From contig NZ_CP047027.1 in the NCBI RefSeq assembly GCF_009797025.1, positions 868,001 through 932,000 of the forward strand: DNA of 64,000 bases, read 5' to 3'. The notes under the pieces are model-generated. The model did not search any database. It saw nothing but the letters and a program-made list of their open reading frames with translations, and had not been told where the DNA came from. Source of the DNA: Cellulophaga sp. L1A9. GTDB taxonomy: Bacteria; Bacteroidota; Bacteroidia; Flavobacteriales; Flavobacteriaceae. Every line of letters begins with the position of its first letter. The first letter of the stretch is position 1. A program made the translations under genes and the position numbers. Of the stretch, positions 19,544-28,995 are shown in pieces.

Positions 19544-20368
19544 TTATTTCTTTCTACGTTCTAATATATATCTATTTGTAGCCTTAGTCTTAGAACGTGT
19601 TCTATAACCTTTAGCAGGTATACCGTTCTTAGATCTTGGGTGACCACCTGAAGCTCTACCTTCACCACCACCCATTGGGTGATCAACAGGGTTCATCGCA
19701 ACCGGTCTTGTTCTTGGTCTTCTACCTAACCATCTACTTCTACCTGCTTTACCAGACACAAGTAATTGATGATCAGAATTAGATACCGCCCCAATTGTAG
19801 CCAAACATAAAACTAAAATTAATCTAGTTTCACCAGATGGAAGTTTTACCGTAGCAAACTTACCATCTCTTGCCATTAATTGAGCAAATGTACCAGCACT
19901 TCTTGCCATTACAGCTCCTTGCCCTGGACGTAGTTCTATACAAGAAATAATAGTACCTAAAGGAATAACACTTAAAGGAAGTGCATTACCAATTTCAGGA
20001 GTAGCGTCTGCGCCAGAAGTAATCTCCTGACCGACTTGCAATCCATTTTGTGCTATTATATATCTTTTTTCCCCATCAGCATAGTTAATTAAAGCTACAA
20101 ATGCTGTTCTGTTAGGATCATATTGAATAGAATCAACGACACCAGCAACTCCTTGCTTGTCTCTTTTGAAATCTATCAAACGATACCTTCTCTTATGACC
20201 TCCACCTCTGTGTTGGATCGTCATTTTACCTTGACTGTTTCTACCTCCGGACTTTTTTAACGGAGCAAGCAAGCTCTTCTCCGGCTTATCAGTAGTAATC
20301 GCGTCGAATCCGTTTACTACTCTAAAACGCTGTCCTGGAGTGATTGGTTTTAATTTTCTAACTGACAT
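19544..20368 (-). CDS. rplB: 50S ribosomal protein L2
   Basis: A 274-residue protein needed for subunit association and peptidyl transfer. Segments seen are [29 protein letters not shown] residues ([19 protein letters not shown]), and the functional C-terminal region [20 protein letters not shown] with the conserved histidine. Length is standard; it follows rplW by 19 bases. Confidence 0.98.
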   Translation of the reverse strand: MSVRKLKPITPGQRFRVVNGFDAITTDKPEKSLLAPLKKSGGRNSQGKMTIQHRGGGHKRRYRLIDFKRDKQGVAGVVDSIQYDPNRTAFVALINYADGEKRYIIAQNGLQVGQEITSGADATPEIGNALPLSVIPLGTIISCIELRPGQGAVMARSAGTFAQLMARDGKFATVKLPSGETRLILVLCLATIGAVSNSDHQLLVSGKAGRSRWLGRRPRTRPVAMNPVDHPMGGGEGRASGGHPRSKNGIPAKGYRTRSKTKATNRYILERRKK

Positions 20369-20387
20369 TTTTTGTCTTTAGTCTTTA

Positions 20388-20678
20388 TTATAGATTACTG
20401 TAATAATCGATTATATCACCTTCTGCAACCTGAACTATTGCTTTCTTATAAGCATTAGATTTACCATGTTGAACTCCGGTTTTCGTATAACGAGTCTTTC
20501 TTGAAGGCCCGTAATTCATAGTTCTAACTTTCTCAACAGAAACCCCGTAAGCAGTTTCAACAGCTTCTTTAATCTGAAGCTTATTTGCCTTAGGGTTTAC
20601 AATGAAGCCATAACGGTTATACAACTCACTATCTGAAGTCATTTTTTCTGTTATAATTGGCTTTATTATCACACTCAT
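20388..20678 (-). CDS. rplW: 50S ribosomal protein L23
   Basis: A 96-residue exit-tunnel protein that serves as docking site for trigger factor and SRP. It starts MSVIIKPIITEKMTSDSELY and includes YGFIVNPKANKLQIKEAVE, the L23 core. It lies 4 bases after rplD. Confidence 0.98.
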   Translation of the reverse strand: MSVIIKPIITEKMTSDSELYNRYGFIVNPKANKLQIKEAVETAYGVSVEKVRTMNYGPSRKTRYTKTGVQHGKSNAYKKAIVQVAEGDIIDYYSNL

Positions 20679-20682
20679 GTTC

Positions 20683-21315
20683 TTATTGTTTAGTTAAGTT
20701 AGACTCAATTCCTTCTAAAGAACCTTCTAGAAGCACAATGTTATTAGCATTTAAAATTTTATAAGTGCTTAAATCTGAGTTAGTTATAACTTCAGACCCT
20801 TTCAAATTGCGTGACGACAAATATACATTATTATTTGAATCACCCAACACAAATAAAGATTTTTTATTTTCCAAGCCTAAAGACTTCAAAACATTCTTAA
20901 AATCTTTTGTTTTTGGAGCATCAAAATTAAAATCTTCAACTACTAAAATCGCTTTTTCACTTGTCTTGATACTTAAAGCAGATTTTCTAGCTAAACGTTT
21001 TAAATTCTTATTTAATTTTTGCTTATAATCTTTTGGTCTTGGGCCAAAAATACGACCACCACCTCTAAAAACTGGAGATTTAATACTACCCGCACGAGCA
21101 GTACCTGTTCCCTTTTGTTTCTTTATTTTTCTTGTACTACCAGCTATTTCAGCTCTTTCTTTAGACTTATGCGTACCTTGTCTTTGGTGCGCTAAATATT
21201 GCTTTACATCTAAATAAACAGCATGCTTATTTGGCTCTATACCGTAAACAGCATCAGAAAGCTCTATGTTTCTGCCTGTTTCTTTTCCTTTAATATCTAA
21301 AACTGCTACCTTCAT
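20683..21315 (-). CDS. rplD: 50S ribosomal protein L4
   Basis: A 210-residue protein whose extended loop reaches into the exit tunnel. The loop region shows [20 protein letters not shown] and [20 protein letters not shown]. In E. coli L4 also represses its operon by binding the S10 leader; a terminator-like hairpin upstream of rplC here is a possible site for comparable control, but that is inference. Its start codon overlaps the rplC stop by one base. Confidence 0.98.
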   Translation of the reverse strand: MKVAVLDIKGKETGRNIELSDAVYGIEPNKHAVYLDVKQYLAHQRQGTHKSKERAEIAGSTRKIKKQKGTGTARAGSIKSPVFRGGGRIFGPRPKDYKQKLNKNLKRLARKSALSIKTSEKAILVVEDFNFDAPKTKDFKNVLKSLGLENKKSLFVLGDSNNNVYLSSRNLKGSEVITNSDLSTYKILNANNIVLLEGSLEGIESNLTKQ

Positions 21316-21932
21316 TACTTCTCAATAGTTACGTAAGCGTTCTTATGACCAGGCACACAACCTTTTAAAACTAAAAGATTTTTTTCTGGAACTACTTTTA
21401 AAACCTTAAGGTTTTGAACAGTCACCTTATCAGTACCCATTCTTCCGGCCATCTTCATCCCTTTGAATACTCTCGCAGGATAAGAAGCAGCACCTACAGA
21501 ACCAGGAGCTCTAAGTCTGTTATGTTGACCGTGAGTTGCTTGACCAACACCAGCAAAGCCGTGTCTTTTAACAACACCCTGAAAACCTTTTCCTTTTGAT
21601 GTACCAATGGCATCAACAAATTCACCTTCAACAAATAAATCAACACCAATAGTGTCTCCTAATTTGTAATCACCTTCAAAATCTCGGAACTCAACGACTT
21701 TTTTCTTAGGAGAAACACCTGCTTTCTTGAAATGACCTGATTCGGCCTTATTCGCACGTTTTTCTGCCTTGTCATCGAAACCTAATTGAAGGGCACTATA
21801 CCCGTCTACCTCTTCGGTTCTGACTTGGGTAACTACACATGGACCTAGTTCGATTACTGTACATGGAATGTTTTTTCCATTTTCATCGAAAATACTAGTC
21901 ATGCCTACTTTCTTTCCTATTAACCCAGACAT
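21315..21932 (-). CDS. rplC: 50S ribosomal protein L3
   Basis: A 205-residue early-assembly protein reaching towards the peptidyl transferase centre. It begins [20 protein letters not shown] and has [20 protein letters not shown] and the [20 protein letters not shown] stretch that contains the conserved Gln/Ser/Arg region of L3. It is preceded by a 156-base gap that holds the intra-operon hairpin, the longest gap within the whole ribosomal cluster. Confidence 0.98.
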   Translation of the reverse strand: MSGLIGKKVGMTSIFDENGKNIPCTVIELGPCVVTQVRTEEVDGYSALQLGFDDKAEKRANKAESGHFKKAGVSPKKKVVEFRDFEGDYKLGDTIGVDLFVEGEFVDAIGTSKGKGFQGVVKRHGFAGVGQATHGQHNRLRAPGSVGAASYPARVFKGMKMAGRMGTDKVTVQNLKVLKVVPEKNLLVLKGCVPGHKNAYVTIEK

Positions 21933-21983
21933 ATTTAATTTAATTAATTAGTATTAACTTTTATTAACTCTCAATTCTTGAAT

Positions 21984-22012
21984 AAAAAAAAGGGTCAAAA
22001 TAAATCGACCCT
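21984..22012 (-). terminator. Terminator-like hairpin inside the ribosomal operon (rpsJ-rplC gap)
   Basis: Read on the minus strand: AGGGTC, a 10-nt A/T loop, GACCCT, then eight T. The stem is only 6 bp but has the geometry of an intrinsic terminator, including the T run (21991-21984). It lies 77 bases after the rpsJ stop and 52 bases before the rplC start, so it would partly stop or pause transcription entering the S10 genes. A second inverted repeat (TTGCG at 22036-22040 with CGCAA at 22062-22066) lies just before it and could be part of an alternative fold. Confidence 0.5.
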
Positions 22013-22088
22013 GATTTTATTTTTCCGTTTTTCCCTTGCGAAACGCTTAGGACATGTTACTCGCAATACAAATTGCTTACAAGTATAA

Positions 22089-22394
22089 TTATACTTTGAT
22101 CTCTACTTCGACACCACTTGGCAACTCTAACTTCATTAAAGCATCAATTGTTTTTGAAGAAGAACTATAAATATCTAGAAGTCTTTTATAAGAACTTAAC
22201 TGAAATTGCTCTCTCGACTTTTTATTAACGTGAGGAGAACGCAATACAGTAAATATTTTCTTATGTGTTGGTAACGGAATTGGTCCAGTTACAACAGCTC
22301 CTGTAGATTTTACAGTTTTAACTATTTTTTCAGCAGATTTATCTACTAAATTATAGTCGTATGATTTAAGTTTTATTCTAATTTTTTGACTCAT
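22089..22394 (-). CDS. rpsJ: 30S ribosomal protein S10
   Basis: A 101-residue protein of the 30S head, also known as NusE for its role in antitermination complexes. It starts [20 protein letters not shown] and has [20 protein letters not shown] and [16 protein letters not shown]. It lies 10 bases after fusA, with no tuf between, an arrangement common in Bacteroidota. A gap with a terminator-like hairpin separates it from rplC. Confidence 0.98.
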   Translation of the reverse strand: MSQKIRIKLKSYDYNLVDKSAEKIVKTVKSTGAVVTGPIPLPTHKKIFTVLRSPHVNKKSREQFQLSSYKRLLDIYSSSSKTIDALMKLELPSGVEVEIKV

Positions 22395-22404
22395 TTTCGT
22401 AAAA

Positions 22405-24537
22405 TTAAGCGGTTAAACCTTTTGCTGCTTTGATTACCTCTTCAGAAATATTTGAAGGTGTCTCCGCATAATGTGAAAATTCCATTGTTGATGTCGCTCT
22501 ACCAGAAGACATTGTTCTTAACGCCGTAACGTAACCAAACATTTCCGATAATGGAACTTCACCTTTTATCACCTTAGCACCAGCTCTATCACTCATGTTA
22601 GTAATAGTACCTCTTCTTCTATTTAAATCTCCAACAATATCACCCATGTTTTCTTCAGGTGTTAAAGCTTCAATTTTCATAATAGGCTCCATAATAACAG
22701 CACCAGCAGCTTTACCAGCAGCTTTGTACCCCATTTTAGCAGCTAATTCAAAAGAAAGTGCATCAGAATCCACAGGGTGGAAAGATCCATCTGTTAGAAC
22801 AACTTTCATACGATCCATCTCATAACCAGCTAAAGGACCAGCCTTCATTGCTGCAGTAAATCCTTTTTGAACTGAAGGAATAAATTCCTTTGGTATACGT
22901 CCACCTTTAATTTGATCAACAAACTGTAAACCAGTTCCTTCGAAATCATCATCAGCAGGACCCATCTCAAATACGATATCACCGAACTTACCACGACCAC
23001 CAGATTGCTTTTTATAAGTTTCTCTATGACCAGCAGTTTTCGTCAAAGCTTCTTTATATTCAACCTGAGGCTGACCTTGATTAACTTCAACTTTAAATTC
23101 ACGTCTTAAACGATCTACAATAATATCTAAGTGAAGCTCACCCATACCAGATATAATTGTCTGACCTGAAGATTCATCCGTTCTTGCTGTAAATGTAGGA
23201 TCTTCCTCAGAAAGTTTAGCCAAAGCCATCCCTAATTTATCAACATCTGCCTTAGTTTTAGGCTCTACCGCGATACCAATAACTGGATCAGGGAAGTCCA
23301 TACTTTCCAAAACAATTGGATGCTTTTCTGCAGATAAAGTATCACCAGTTTTAATATCCTTAAAACCAACAGCTGCACCTATATCCCCAGCTTCTATATA
23401 ATCAATTGCATTTTGCTTATTAGCATGCATTTGGTATATTCTAGAAATACGTTCTTTGTTACCAGAACGATTATTCAATACATAAGAACCTGCATCTAAC
23501 CTACCAGAATACGCTCTAAAGAATGCTAAACGACCAACAAAAGGATCTGTTGCAATCTTAAACGCTAAAGCAGCGAAAGGCTCCTTAACATCCGGTTTTC
23601 TAGTAATAGGTAATTCAGTATCAGGGTCCATACCTGTTATCGCATCCTTATCCATTGGAGAAGGCAAGTAACGACAAACAGCATCTAAAAGAAACTGAAC
23701 ACCTTTATTTTTAAATGAAGAACCACAAATCATTGGAATGATACTCATATCCATAACCGCCGCTCTTAAAGCTGCATGAACTTCATCTTCAGTAATAGAA
23801 TTCTCATCTTCGAAGAATTTCTCCATCAAAGTATCATCATATTCAGCAACCGCCTCAATAAGATTAGCTCTATACTCTTTAACTTCAGCTTTCATTTCCT
23901 CAGGAATGTCAACTACATCAAAAGTTGCCCCGAAGTTATCTTCATGCCAGATAATAGCTCTATTCTTAACTAAATCTACAACACCTCTAAAGTCAGCCTC
24001 GTCACCTATTGGCAAAACGATTGGCACAGCATTAGATTTTAACATTTCTTTGATTTGCTTACAAACCATTAAAAAGTTAGAACCTTGTCTATCCATTTTA
24101 TTTACAAAGCCCATTCTTGGAACTTTATAATTATCAGCTAATCTCCAGTTTGTTTCTGATTGAGGCTCAACACCATCAACAGCACTAAATAAGAAAACTA
24201 ACCCATCTAATACACGTAAAGAACGGTTTACTTCAACCGTAAAATCAACGTGACCAGGTGTGTCAATTATATTGAAATGATAAGGCTTAGTTTCCTCTAT
24301 CTTCTCCCCATTTTTCATCGGGAAATTCCAAGTACATGTAGTAGCAGCAGAAGTAATAGTAATACCACGTTCTTGCTCTTGCTCCATCCAGTCCATAGTA
24401 GCAGCACCATCATGAACCTCACCTATCTTATGACTCACACCCGTATAAAACAATATACGTTCTGTAGTGGTTGTCTTACCCGCATCAATATGAGCAGCAA
24501 TACCTATATTTCTAGTAAATTTTAAATCTCTTGACAT
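22405..24537 (-). CDS. fusA: Translation elongation factor G
   Basis: A 710-residue GTPase that drives translocation and, with RRF, ribosome recycling. G-domain motifs: [13 protein letters not shown] (G1, about residues 15-27), the switch I stretch [25 protein letters not shown] (G3), and NKMDR (G4). Domains II-V follow, with [20 protein letters not shown] near the C-terminus. Length is typical of Bacteroidota EF-G. It is the third gene of the str block, 9 bases after rpsG. Confidence 0.98.
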   Translation of the reverse strand: MSRDLKFTRNIGIAAHIDAGKTTTTERILFYTGVSHKIGEVHDGAATMDWMEQEQERGITITSAATTCTWNFPMKNGEKIEETKPYHFNIIDTPGHVDFTVEVNRSLRVLDGLVFLFSAVDGVEPQSETNWRLADNYKVPRMGFVNKMDRQGSNFLMVCKQIKEMLKSNAVPIVLPIGDEADFRGVVDLVKNRAIIWHEDNFGATFDVVDIPEEMKAEVKEYRANLIEAVAEYDDTLMEKFFEDENSITEDEVHAALRAAVMDMSIIPMICGSSFKNKGVQFLLDAVCRYLPSPMDKDAITGMDPDTELPITRKPDVKEPFAALAFKIATDPFVGRLAFFRAYSGRLDAGSYVLNNRSGNKERISRIYQMHANKQNAIDYIEAGDIGAAVGFKDIKTGDTLSAEKHPIVLESMDFPDPVIGIAVEPKTKADVDKLGMALAKLSEEDPTFTARTDESSGQTIISGMGELHLDIIVDRLRREFKVEVNQGQPQVEYKEALTKTAGHRETYKKQSGGRGKFGDIVFEMGPADDDFEGTGLQFVDQIKGGRIPKEFIPSVQKGFTAAMKAGPLAGYEMDRMKVVLTDGSFHPVDSDALSFELAAKMGYKAAGKAAGAVIMEPIMKIEALTPEENMGDIVGDLNRRRGTITNMSDRAGAKVIKGEVPLSEMFGYVTALRTMSSGRATSTMEFSHYAETPSNISEEVIKAAKGLTA

Positions 24538-24546
24538 TTCTGATAA

Positions 24547-25023
24547 TTAAAATCTAAAGTGAGAGAAAGCTTTGTTAGCTTCTGCCATTTTGTGAGTATC
24601 TGTTCTTTTCTTAACGGCAGCACCCTCTTCTTTAGCAGCTGCTAGTATCTCTCCAGCTAACTTCTGCGACATAGCTTTCTCGTTTCTTTTACGAGCAAAA
24701 CTAATCAACCATTTCATAGCTGTTGATATTTTTCTATCCGGTCTAATTTGCATAGGAATTTGGAATGTAGCACCCCCAACTCTTCTACTCCTAACCTCTA
24801 CGTGAGGCATAACATTAGAAAGAGCATCTTTCCATATCTCTAGAGCCGTTTTTTCTTCATCTGTTTTCTTTTCATCTACGATATCAATAGCATCGTAAAA
24901 TACTTTGTACGCTACAGACTTCTTCCCATCCCACATCATCATGTTAACAAAACGTGTCACTAACTGATCATTAAATCTTGGATCTGGTAAAAGAGGTCTC
25001 TTTTTAGCTTGTTTTTTTCTCAT
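24547..25023 (-). CDS. rpsG: 30S ribosomal protein S7
   Basis: A 158-residue protein that nucleates assembly of the 30S head and contacts E-site tRNA. It begins [20 protein letters not shown] and includes [18 protein letters not shown] and [20 protein letters not shown]. In E. coli S7 autoregulates the str operon at the rpsL-rpsG junction; here that junction is only 20 bases. Confidence 0.98.
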   Translation of the reverse strand: MRKKQAKKRPLLPDPRFNDQLVTRFVNMMMWDGKKSVAYKVFYDAIDIVDEKKTDEEKTALEIWKDALSNVMPHVEVRSRRVGGATFQIPMQIRPDRKISTAMKWLISFARKRNEKAMSQKLAGEILAAAKEEGAAVKKRTDTHKMAEANKAFSHFRF

Positions 25024-25043
25024 TGTTTCTGTTTAAAGCTTGA

Positions 25044-25418
25044 TTACTTCTTAGGTCTTTTAGCACCATACTTAGATCTACGTTGAGTTCTTCCAGCAAC
25101 ACCTGCTGTATCCAAAGCCCCTCTAACGATATGATACCTAACACCTGGTAAATCTTTAACTCTTCCGCCCCTTACTAATACTATCGAGTGCTCTTGTAAA
25201 TTATGTCCTTCTCCAGGGATGTACGCATTTACCTCTTTACCATTTGTTAACCTTACCCTTGCAACTTTTCGCATTGCAGAATTTGGTTTTTTAGGTGTAG
25301 TAGTGTAAACACGAGTACAAACCCCTCTTCTTTGAGGACAAGAATCCAAAGCAGCCGATTTACTCTTCTTAGTAATCGTGGCCCTTCCTTTTCGTACTAA
25401 TTGTGAAATTGTTGGCAT
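25044..25418 (-). CDS. rpsL: 30S ribosomal protein S12
   Basis: A 124-residue decoding-centre protein and the first gene of the ribosomal operon. It starts [20 protein letters not shown]. The streptomycin-related lysine is present (Lys43 in TTPKKPNSA), as is the second site [10 protein letters not shown], so the sequence is of the drug-sensitive type. An exact promoter match lies 48-78 bases upstream, with a short hairpin in the predicted leader. Confidence 0.98.
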   Translation of the reverse strand: MPTISQLVRKGRATITKKSKSAALDSCPQRRGVCTRVYTTTPKKPNSAMRKVARVRLTNGKEVNAYIPGEGHNLQEHSIVLVRGGRVKDLPGVRYHIVRGALDTAGVAGRTQRRSKYGAKRPKK

Positions 25419-25446
25419 ACTATAATTGTGTCTATATATATAACTT

Positions 25447-25462
25447 ACCCTTTTTTAAGGGT
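25447..25462 (-). repeat. Perfect 16-base inverted repeat in the rpsL leader
   Basis: ACCCTT, four T, AAGGGT on the plus strand forms a 6-bp hairpin with a 4-nt loop. It lies close to the predicted transcription start, 29 bases before rpsL, and could stabilise the 5' end of the transcript or act in control. No protein partner can be named. Confidence 0.45.
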
Positions 25463-25465
25463 CGG

Positions 25466-25496
25466 CAAATGTAGTAATAAATCCCATTAATTCAAA
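25466..25496 (-). promoter_or_regulatory. Promoter of the str-S10-spc-alpha operon (TTTG-N19-TACATTTG)
   Basis: The minus strand has TTTG at 25496-25493, a 19-base spacer, and TACATTTG at 25473-25466. Both boxes and the spacing are exact for the flavobacterial sigma-ABfr consensus. Transcription would begin about 40 bases before the rpsL start codon. Confidence 0.7.
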
Positions 25497-25741
25497 TAGT
25501 TAATCACTTTTATTTGATTTAATTATTTTCCTTAACATATAAACCCCGAAAATCAAAATGCTTTTCAAGTATTATCAATTTATAAAAAACCAGCAAAGCA
25601 AATCTACAAAACAGCAAAATAACTCAACGTTCATAAAGACATTAACACTTTTGACTCTAATTCTTAAAATAATATTAAATAATTTAGGATAATTAACATA
25701 TTATTTAGATTATTGCAGCAACTAATTCAAAATAAAAAATA

Positions 25742-28700
25742 ATGAAAACAAAAGGAAATGGAATCCTTACGCTTCTATTAGCGTTTGTTGTGCATTTAAC
25801 ATTTGCACAAGAAAAGACGATTTCGGGTACAGTTACAGACCAAGACGGTCTTCCACTACCCGGAGTTAACATTGTGGTAGTCGGATCATCCACTGGGACA
25901 CAAACAGACTTTGACGGAAATTACACTATACAAAGTAAATCTGGAGACGTCTTACTTTTTTCCTATGTAGGACAAAAAGACTCTAAGAAGACTGTTGGCT
26001 CTTTAACTACCGTTAACGTTGCAATGACCGAAGATGCACAAGCGCTAGAAGAAATTGTTGTTACTGCGCAAGGAATTAAAAAATCCAAACAAGCACTAGG
26101 ATATGCAGTTGCAGAAGTTAGTAGTGAGCAACTTGAACAAAGAGCTGAAGGCGACGTTGGTAGGATACTTACTGGTAAAGCATCAGGTGTAAATATTACA
26201 GCACAGAGTGGACTTTCTGGATCAGGTACTAGTATTGTAATTCGTGGATTAAGTAGTTTTAGCGGAAGTAATCAACCATTATTTATTGTAGATGGTGTCC
26301 CGTTTGATAGCGGAACAAATGGCCAGTCACAAAACGGCGATGATAGTAGTTTCGTAGATGGAAATAATGGATCTAGTAGATTTTTGGATTTAGACCCGAA
26401 CAATATTGCTAGTGTGAATGTATTAAAAGGACTAGCAGCAGCAACACTCTACGGTACTGCTGGACGAAATGGTGTTATCCTTATTACAACTAAAAACAAT
26501 ACTACATCTTCTAATGGCAAAAAGAAAACTGAAATAACTGTCAGCAGCTCTGTATTTTTCAATGAAATAGCTTCTTTACCAGACTATCAACAACAATATG
26601 GTAATGGATTTGACCAAGCATTTGGTTGGTTCTTTAGTAACTGGGGGCCAAGCTTTGAAGAAGATGGAATTTCAGGATGGGGAAGTCAAAATGCAATAGA
26701 TGATCAAGGTACTCTAGCTCACCCCTATTCAACTTCAACTTCAGCAATTCAAGCAGCTTTTCCAGAATTTCAAGGAGCTAGATATGACTGGAAACCATAT
26801 AACAGTGTCGAAGATTTTTTTAGAACTGGAGTAGTTACTAGTAATTCAGTTAACATAAATAGTAGTTCTGAAGATGGAAAAATATCTTATAATGCGAACT
26901 TTGGCCATTTAAATGATCAAGGTTTTACACCAGGAAACGAATTAAATAGATACACACTGGGTATCGGAGGAAGAGCTATTCTGTCAAATAAATTTACTGT
27001 GTCAGGTACAATGAATTTTTCAAATACCGATTACAAGTCTCCTCCAGTAGCAGCAAGTACTGGAAATGGTGCATTTGGAGATGGTTCTTCAATATTTGGA
27101 GAGTTATTTTTTACACCAATCAGCGTTGACTTAATAGGATTACCATTCGAAAACCCACTTGACAACTCTAGTGTTTACTACAGACAAAACAATAGTATTC
27201 AGCATCCTTTATGGACCGTGAAAAATGCACAAACTCGCCAAGTAACAAATAGAGTTTTCGGAAATACAGCCTTAGCTTACGAGATAAACAACAATTTAAA
27301 TTTAACTTATAGATTTGGTCTTGATGTTTATTCTGAAAACAACACAAATTCACAGAACAAGGGAGGCGTTAATGGTAGTGTTGCAGTACAAAGTGGTGTT
27401 TTGGGCACTTGGAACAACACAAATACCATAATGGATCACAATATTATATTAACAGGACAATATGATTTCTCCGAAAAAGTTGGTTTCAGTTTCAATGCTG
27501 GTGCAACTACCAGAAGAGAAGTATTTGACCAAAATGGTGTTTCTAGTTCTGGCCAACAGGTTTACGGTGTTCTTAGACATTTTAATTTTGCACTACAAGA
27601 TGAGATACAATTTTTCCAGGAAAGAAATATTGCCGGTCTTTACGGACAGCTTGATTTTGACTATGATAGAAAGCTTTACTTAACGCTTTCTGGTCGTAAA
27701 GATTATGTTTCTAATTTAGCCTCTGAAAATAATTCTATTTTCTACCCTAGTGCTAGCTTATCAATTATTCCTACAAAACTAATCTCAGGACTTCAAACTC
27801 AAGGTGGTATTAATTACTTAAAGTTACGTGCAGGTTATGGTACTTCTGCCAACTTCCCAACAGGATACCCAGTAGCCTCTACATTAACACTTGACACTCA
27901 GGATTTTCAGGATGATTCTGGAAATGACGTGGTATCTAACACAAGTGCTAATGCTTTAGGAAATCCAAATTTAACACCAGAACTATTATCTGAAATTGAA
28001 GTTGGCTTGGAATCTAGGTTTTTTAATAATAGATTATCATTCGATTTGTCATACTACAACAGGACAACTAAGGATTTAATTATAGACCGTCCCTTAGACC
28101 CTTCTAGTGGTTATACTACAACGCAAACCAATATTGGTGAAGTCAAATTAGATGGTTTTGAAGCAGATGCAACTTTAGCAATTTTAAGATCAGATGATAA
28201 AGATGGTTTAAATTGGAATATCAATGCAAACTGGACTAAAAACAATTCTGAAGTAACAGATTTAGGACTTGATACTGATATTGTGGTGTATTCTGGTTTC
28301 AGCAATCTAGGTAACGCTGCAATTGTAGGAGAGCAATTAGGAGTTATAGTAGGTAGTAGAATCCAAAGAAATGACGAAGGAGAATTCTTAGTAAATTCAG
28401 CAGGAGATTACATAGAAGAGGAAGGTACTTTTGTAATTGGGAATCCAAACGCAGATTGGTCACTTAACATAAGTAACTCTTTCAACTACAAAAACTTTAG
28501 CTTAAATTTCCTTGTTAACTATACCCATGGTGGTGATATGTACAGTAGAACGGTGTCTACCTTATTAGGAAGAGGCCTTACAACAGATGTTTTAGATAGG
28601 GAAAACACATTTATCCTACCTGGAGTACTTGAAGACGGAACACAAAATACTAAACAAATAAATAATTCCACTTACTACTTTAATAATATTCTATTTGGAC

Positions 28701-28978
28701 CAGATGAACTGGGAATTTGGGATGCTTCGGTTGTAAGACTACAGGAAATATCTATGGGTTACTCAATGCCAAGCAAATGGTTAGATAAAACACCATTTGG
28801 CTCACTAACATTTACTTTATCAGGATTTAACCTGTGGTACGAAGCAATTAACATACCTAAAGGAACAAATTTTGATCCAAACGTAGCTGGTGTAGGTGTA
28901 GGTAACGGAGCAGGTTTTGATTATTTAAATGGACCAAGCTCAAGAAGATATGGATTAAGCGTTAAAGCATCCTTTTAA
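25742..28978 (+). CDS. SusC/RagA-family TonB-linked outer membrane transporter
   Basis: A 1078-residue outer-membrane beta-barrel that imports ligands captured by its SusD partner, powered by TonB-ExbBD. Order of parts: signal peptide (1-22, ends TFAQ); carboxypeptidase-regulatory-like domain (about 23-105, SGTVTDQDGLPLPGVNIVV and TDFDGNYTI); TonB-box region EEIVVTAQGIKK; plug domain with IVIRGLSSF and PLFIVDGVP, YGTAGRNGVILITTK; then the barrel ending RRYGLSVKASF with a terminal Phe. The start is the ATG at 25742. susD follows 17 bases later and a lipoprotein gene after that. No glycanase or regulator gene is nearby, so the ligand is unknown and need not be a polysaccharide. Confidence 0.95.
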   Translation: MKTKGNGILTLLLAFVVHLTFAQEKTISGTVTDQDGLPLPGVNIVVVGSSTGTQTDFDGNYTIQSKSGDVLLFSYVGQKDSKKTVGSLTTVNVAMTEDAQALEEIVVTAQGIKKSKQALGYAVAEVSSEQLEQRAEGDVGRILTGKASGVNITAQSGLSGSGTSIVIRGLSSFSGSNQPLFIVDGVPFDSGTNGQSQNGDDSSFVDGNNGSSRFLDLDPNNIASVNVLKGLAAATLYGTAGRNGVILITTKNNTTSSNGKKKTEITVSSSVFFNEIASLPDYQQQYGNGFDQAFGWFFSNWGPSFEEDGISGWGSQNAIDDQGTLAHPYSTSTSAIQAAFPEFQGARYDWKPYNSVEDFFRTGVVTSNSVNINSSSEDGKISYNANFGHLNDQGFTPGNELNRYTLGIGGRAILSNKFTVSGTMNFSNTDYKSPPVAASTGNGAFGDGSSIFGELFFTPISVDLIGLPFENPLDNSSVYYRQNNSIQHPLWTVKNAQTRQVTNRVFGNTALAYEINNNLNLTYRFGLDVYSENNTNSQNKGGVNGSVAVQSGVLGTWNNTNTIMDHNIILTGQYDFSEKVGFSFNAGATTRREVFDQNGVSSSGQQVYGVLRHFNFALQDEIQFFQERNIAGLYGQLDFDYDRKLYLTLSGRKDYVSNLASENNSIFYPSASLSIIPTKLISGLQTQGGINYLKLRAGYGTSANFPTGYPVASTLTLDTQDFQDDSGNDVVSNTSANALGNPNLTPELLSEIEVGLESRFFNNRLSFDLSYYNRTTKDLIIDRPLDPSSGYTTTQTNIGEVKLDGFEADATLAILRSDDKDGLNWNINANWTKNNSEVTDLGLDTDIVVYSGFSNLGNAAIVGEQLGVIVGSRIQRNDEGEFLVNSAGDYIEEEGTFVIGNPNADWSLNISNSFNYKNFSLNFLVNYTHGGDMYSRTVSTLLGRGLTTDVLDRENTFILPGVLEDGTQNTKQINNSTYYFNNILFGPDELGIWDASVVRLQEISMGYSMPSKWLDKTPFGSLTFTLSGFNLWYEAINIPKGTNFDPNVAGVGVGNGAGFDYLNGPSSRRYGLSVKASF

Positions 28979-28995
28979 TAAAAAAAAATAAGACA

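Larger units (their letters stand above)
25419..25741. other. 323-base divergent intergenic region between rpsL and the SusC gene
   Basis: The left 80 bases hold the ribosomal operon promoter and leader hairpin. The right ~240 bases are very A/T-rich and carry no ORF or strong hairpin. No exact TAnnTTTG box is seen for the rightward SusC gene; the nearest is CACTTTTG at about 25646-25653 with one mismatch. The SusC start is preceded by an A-rich stretch (AAAATAAAAAATA), the usual Bacteroidota translation leader. Confidence 0.55.
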
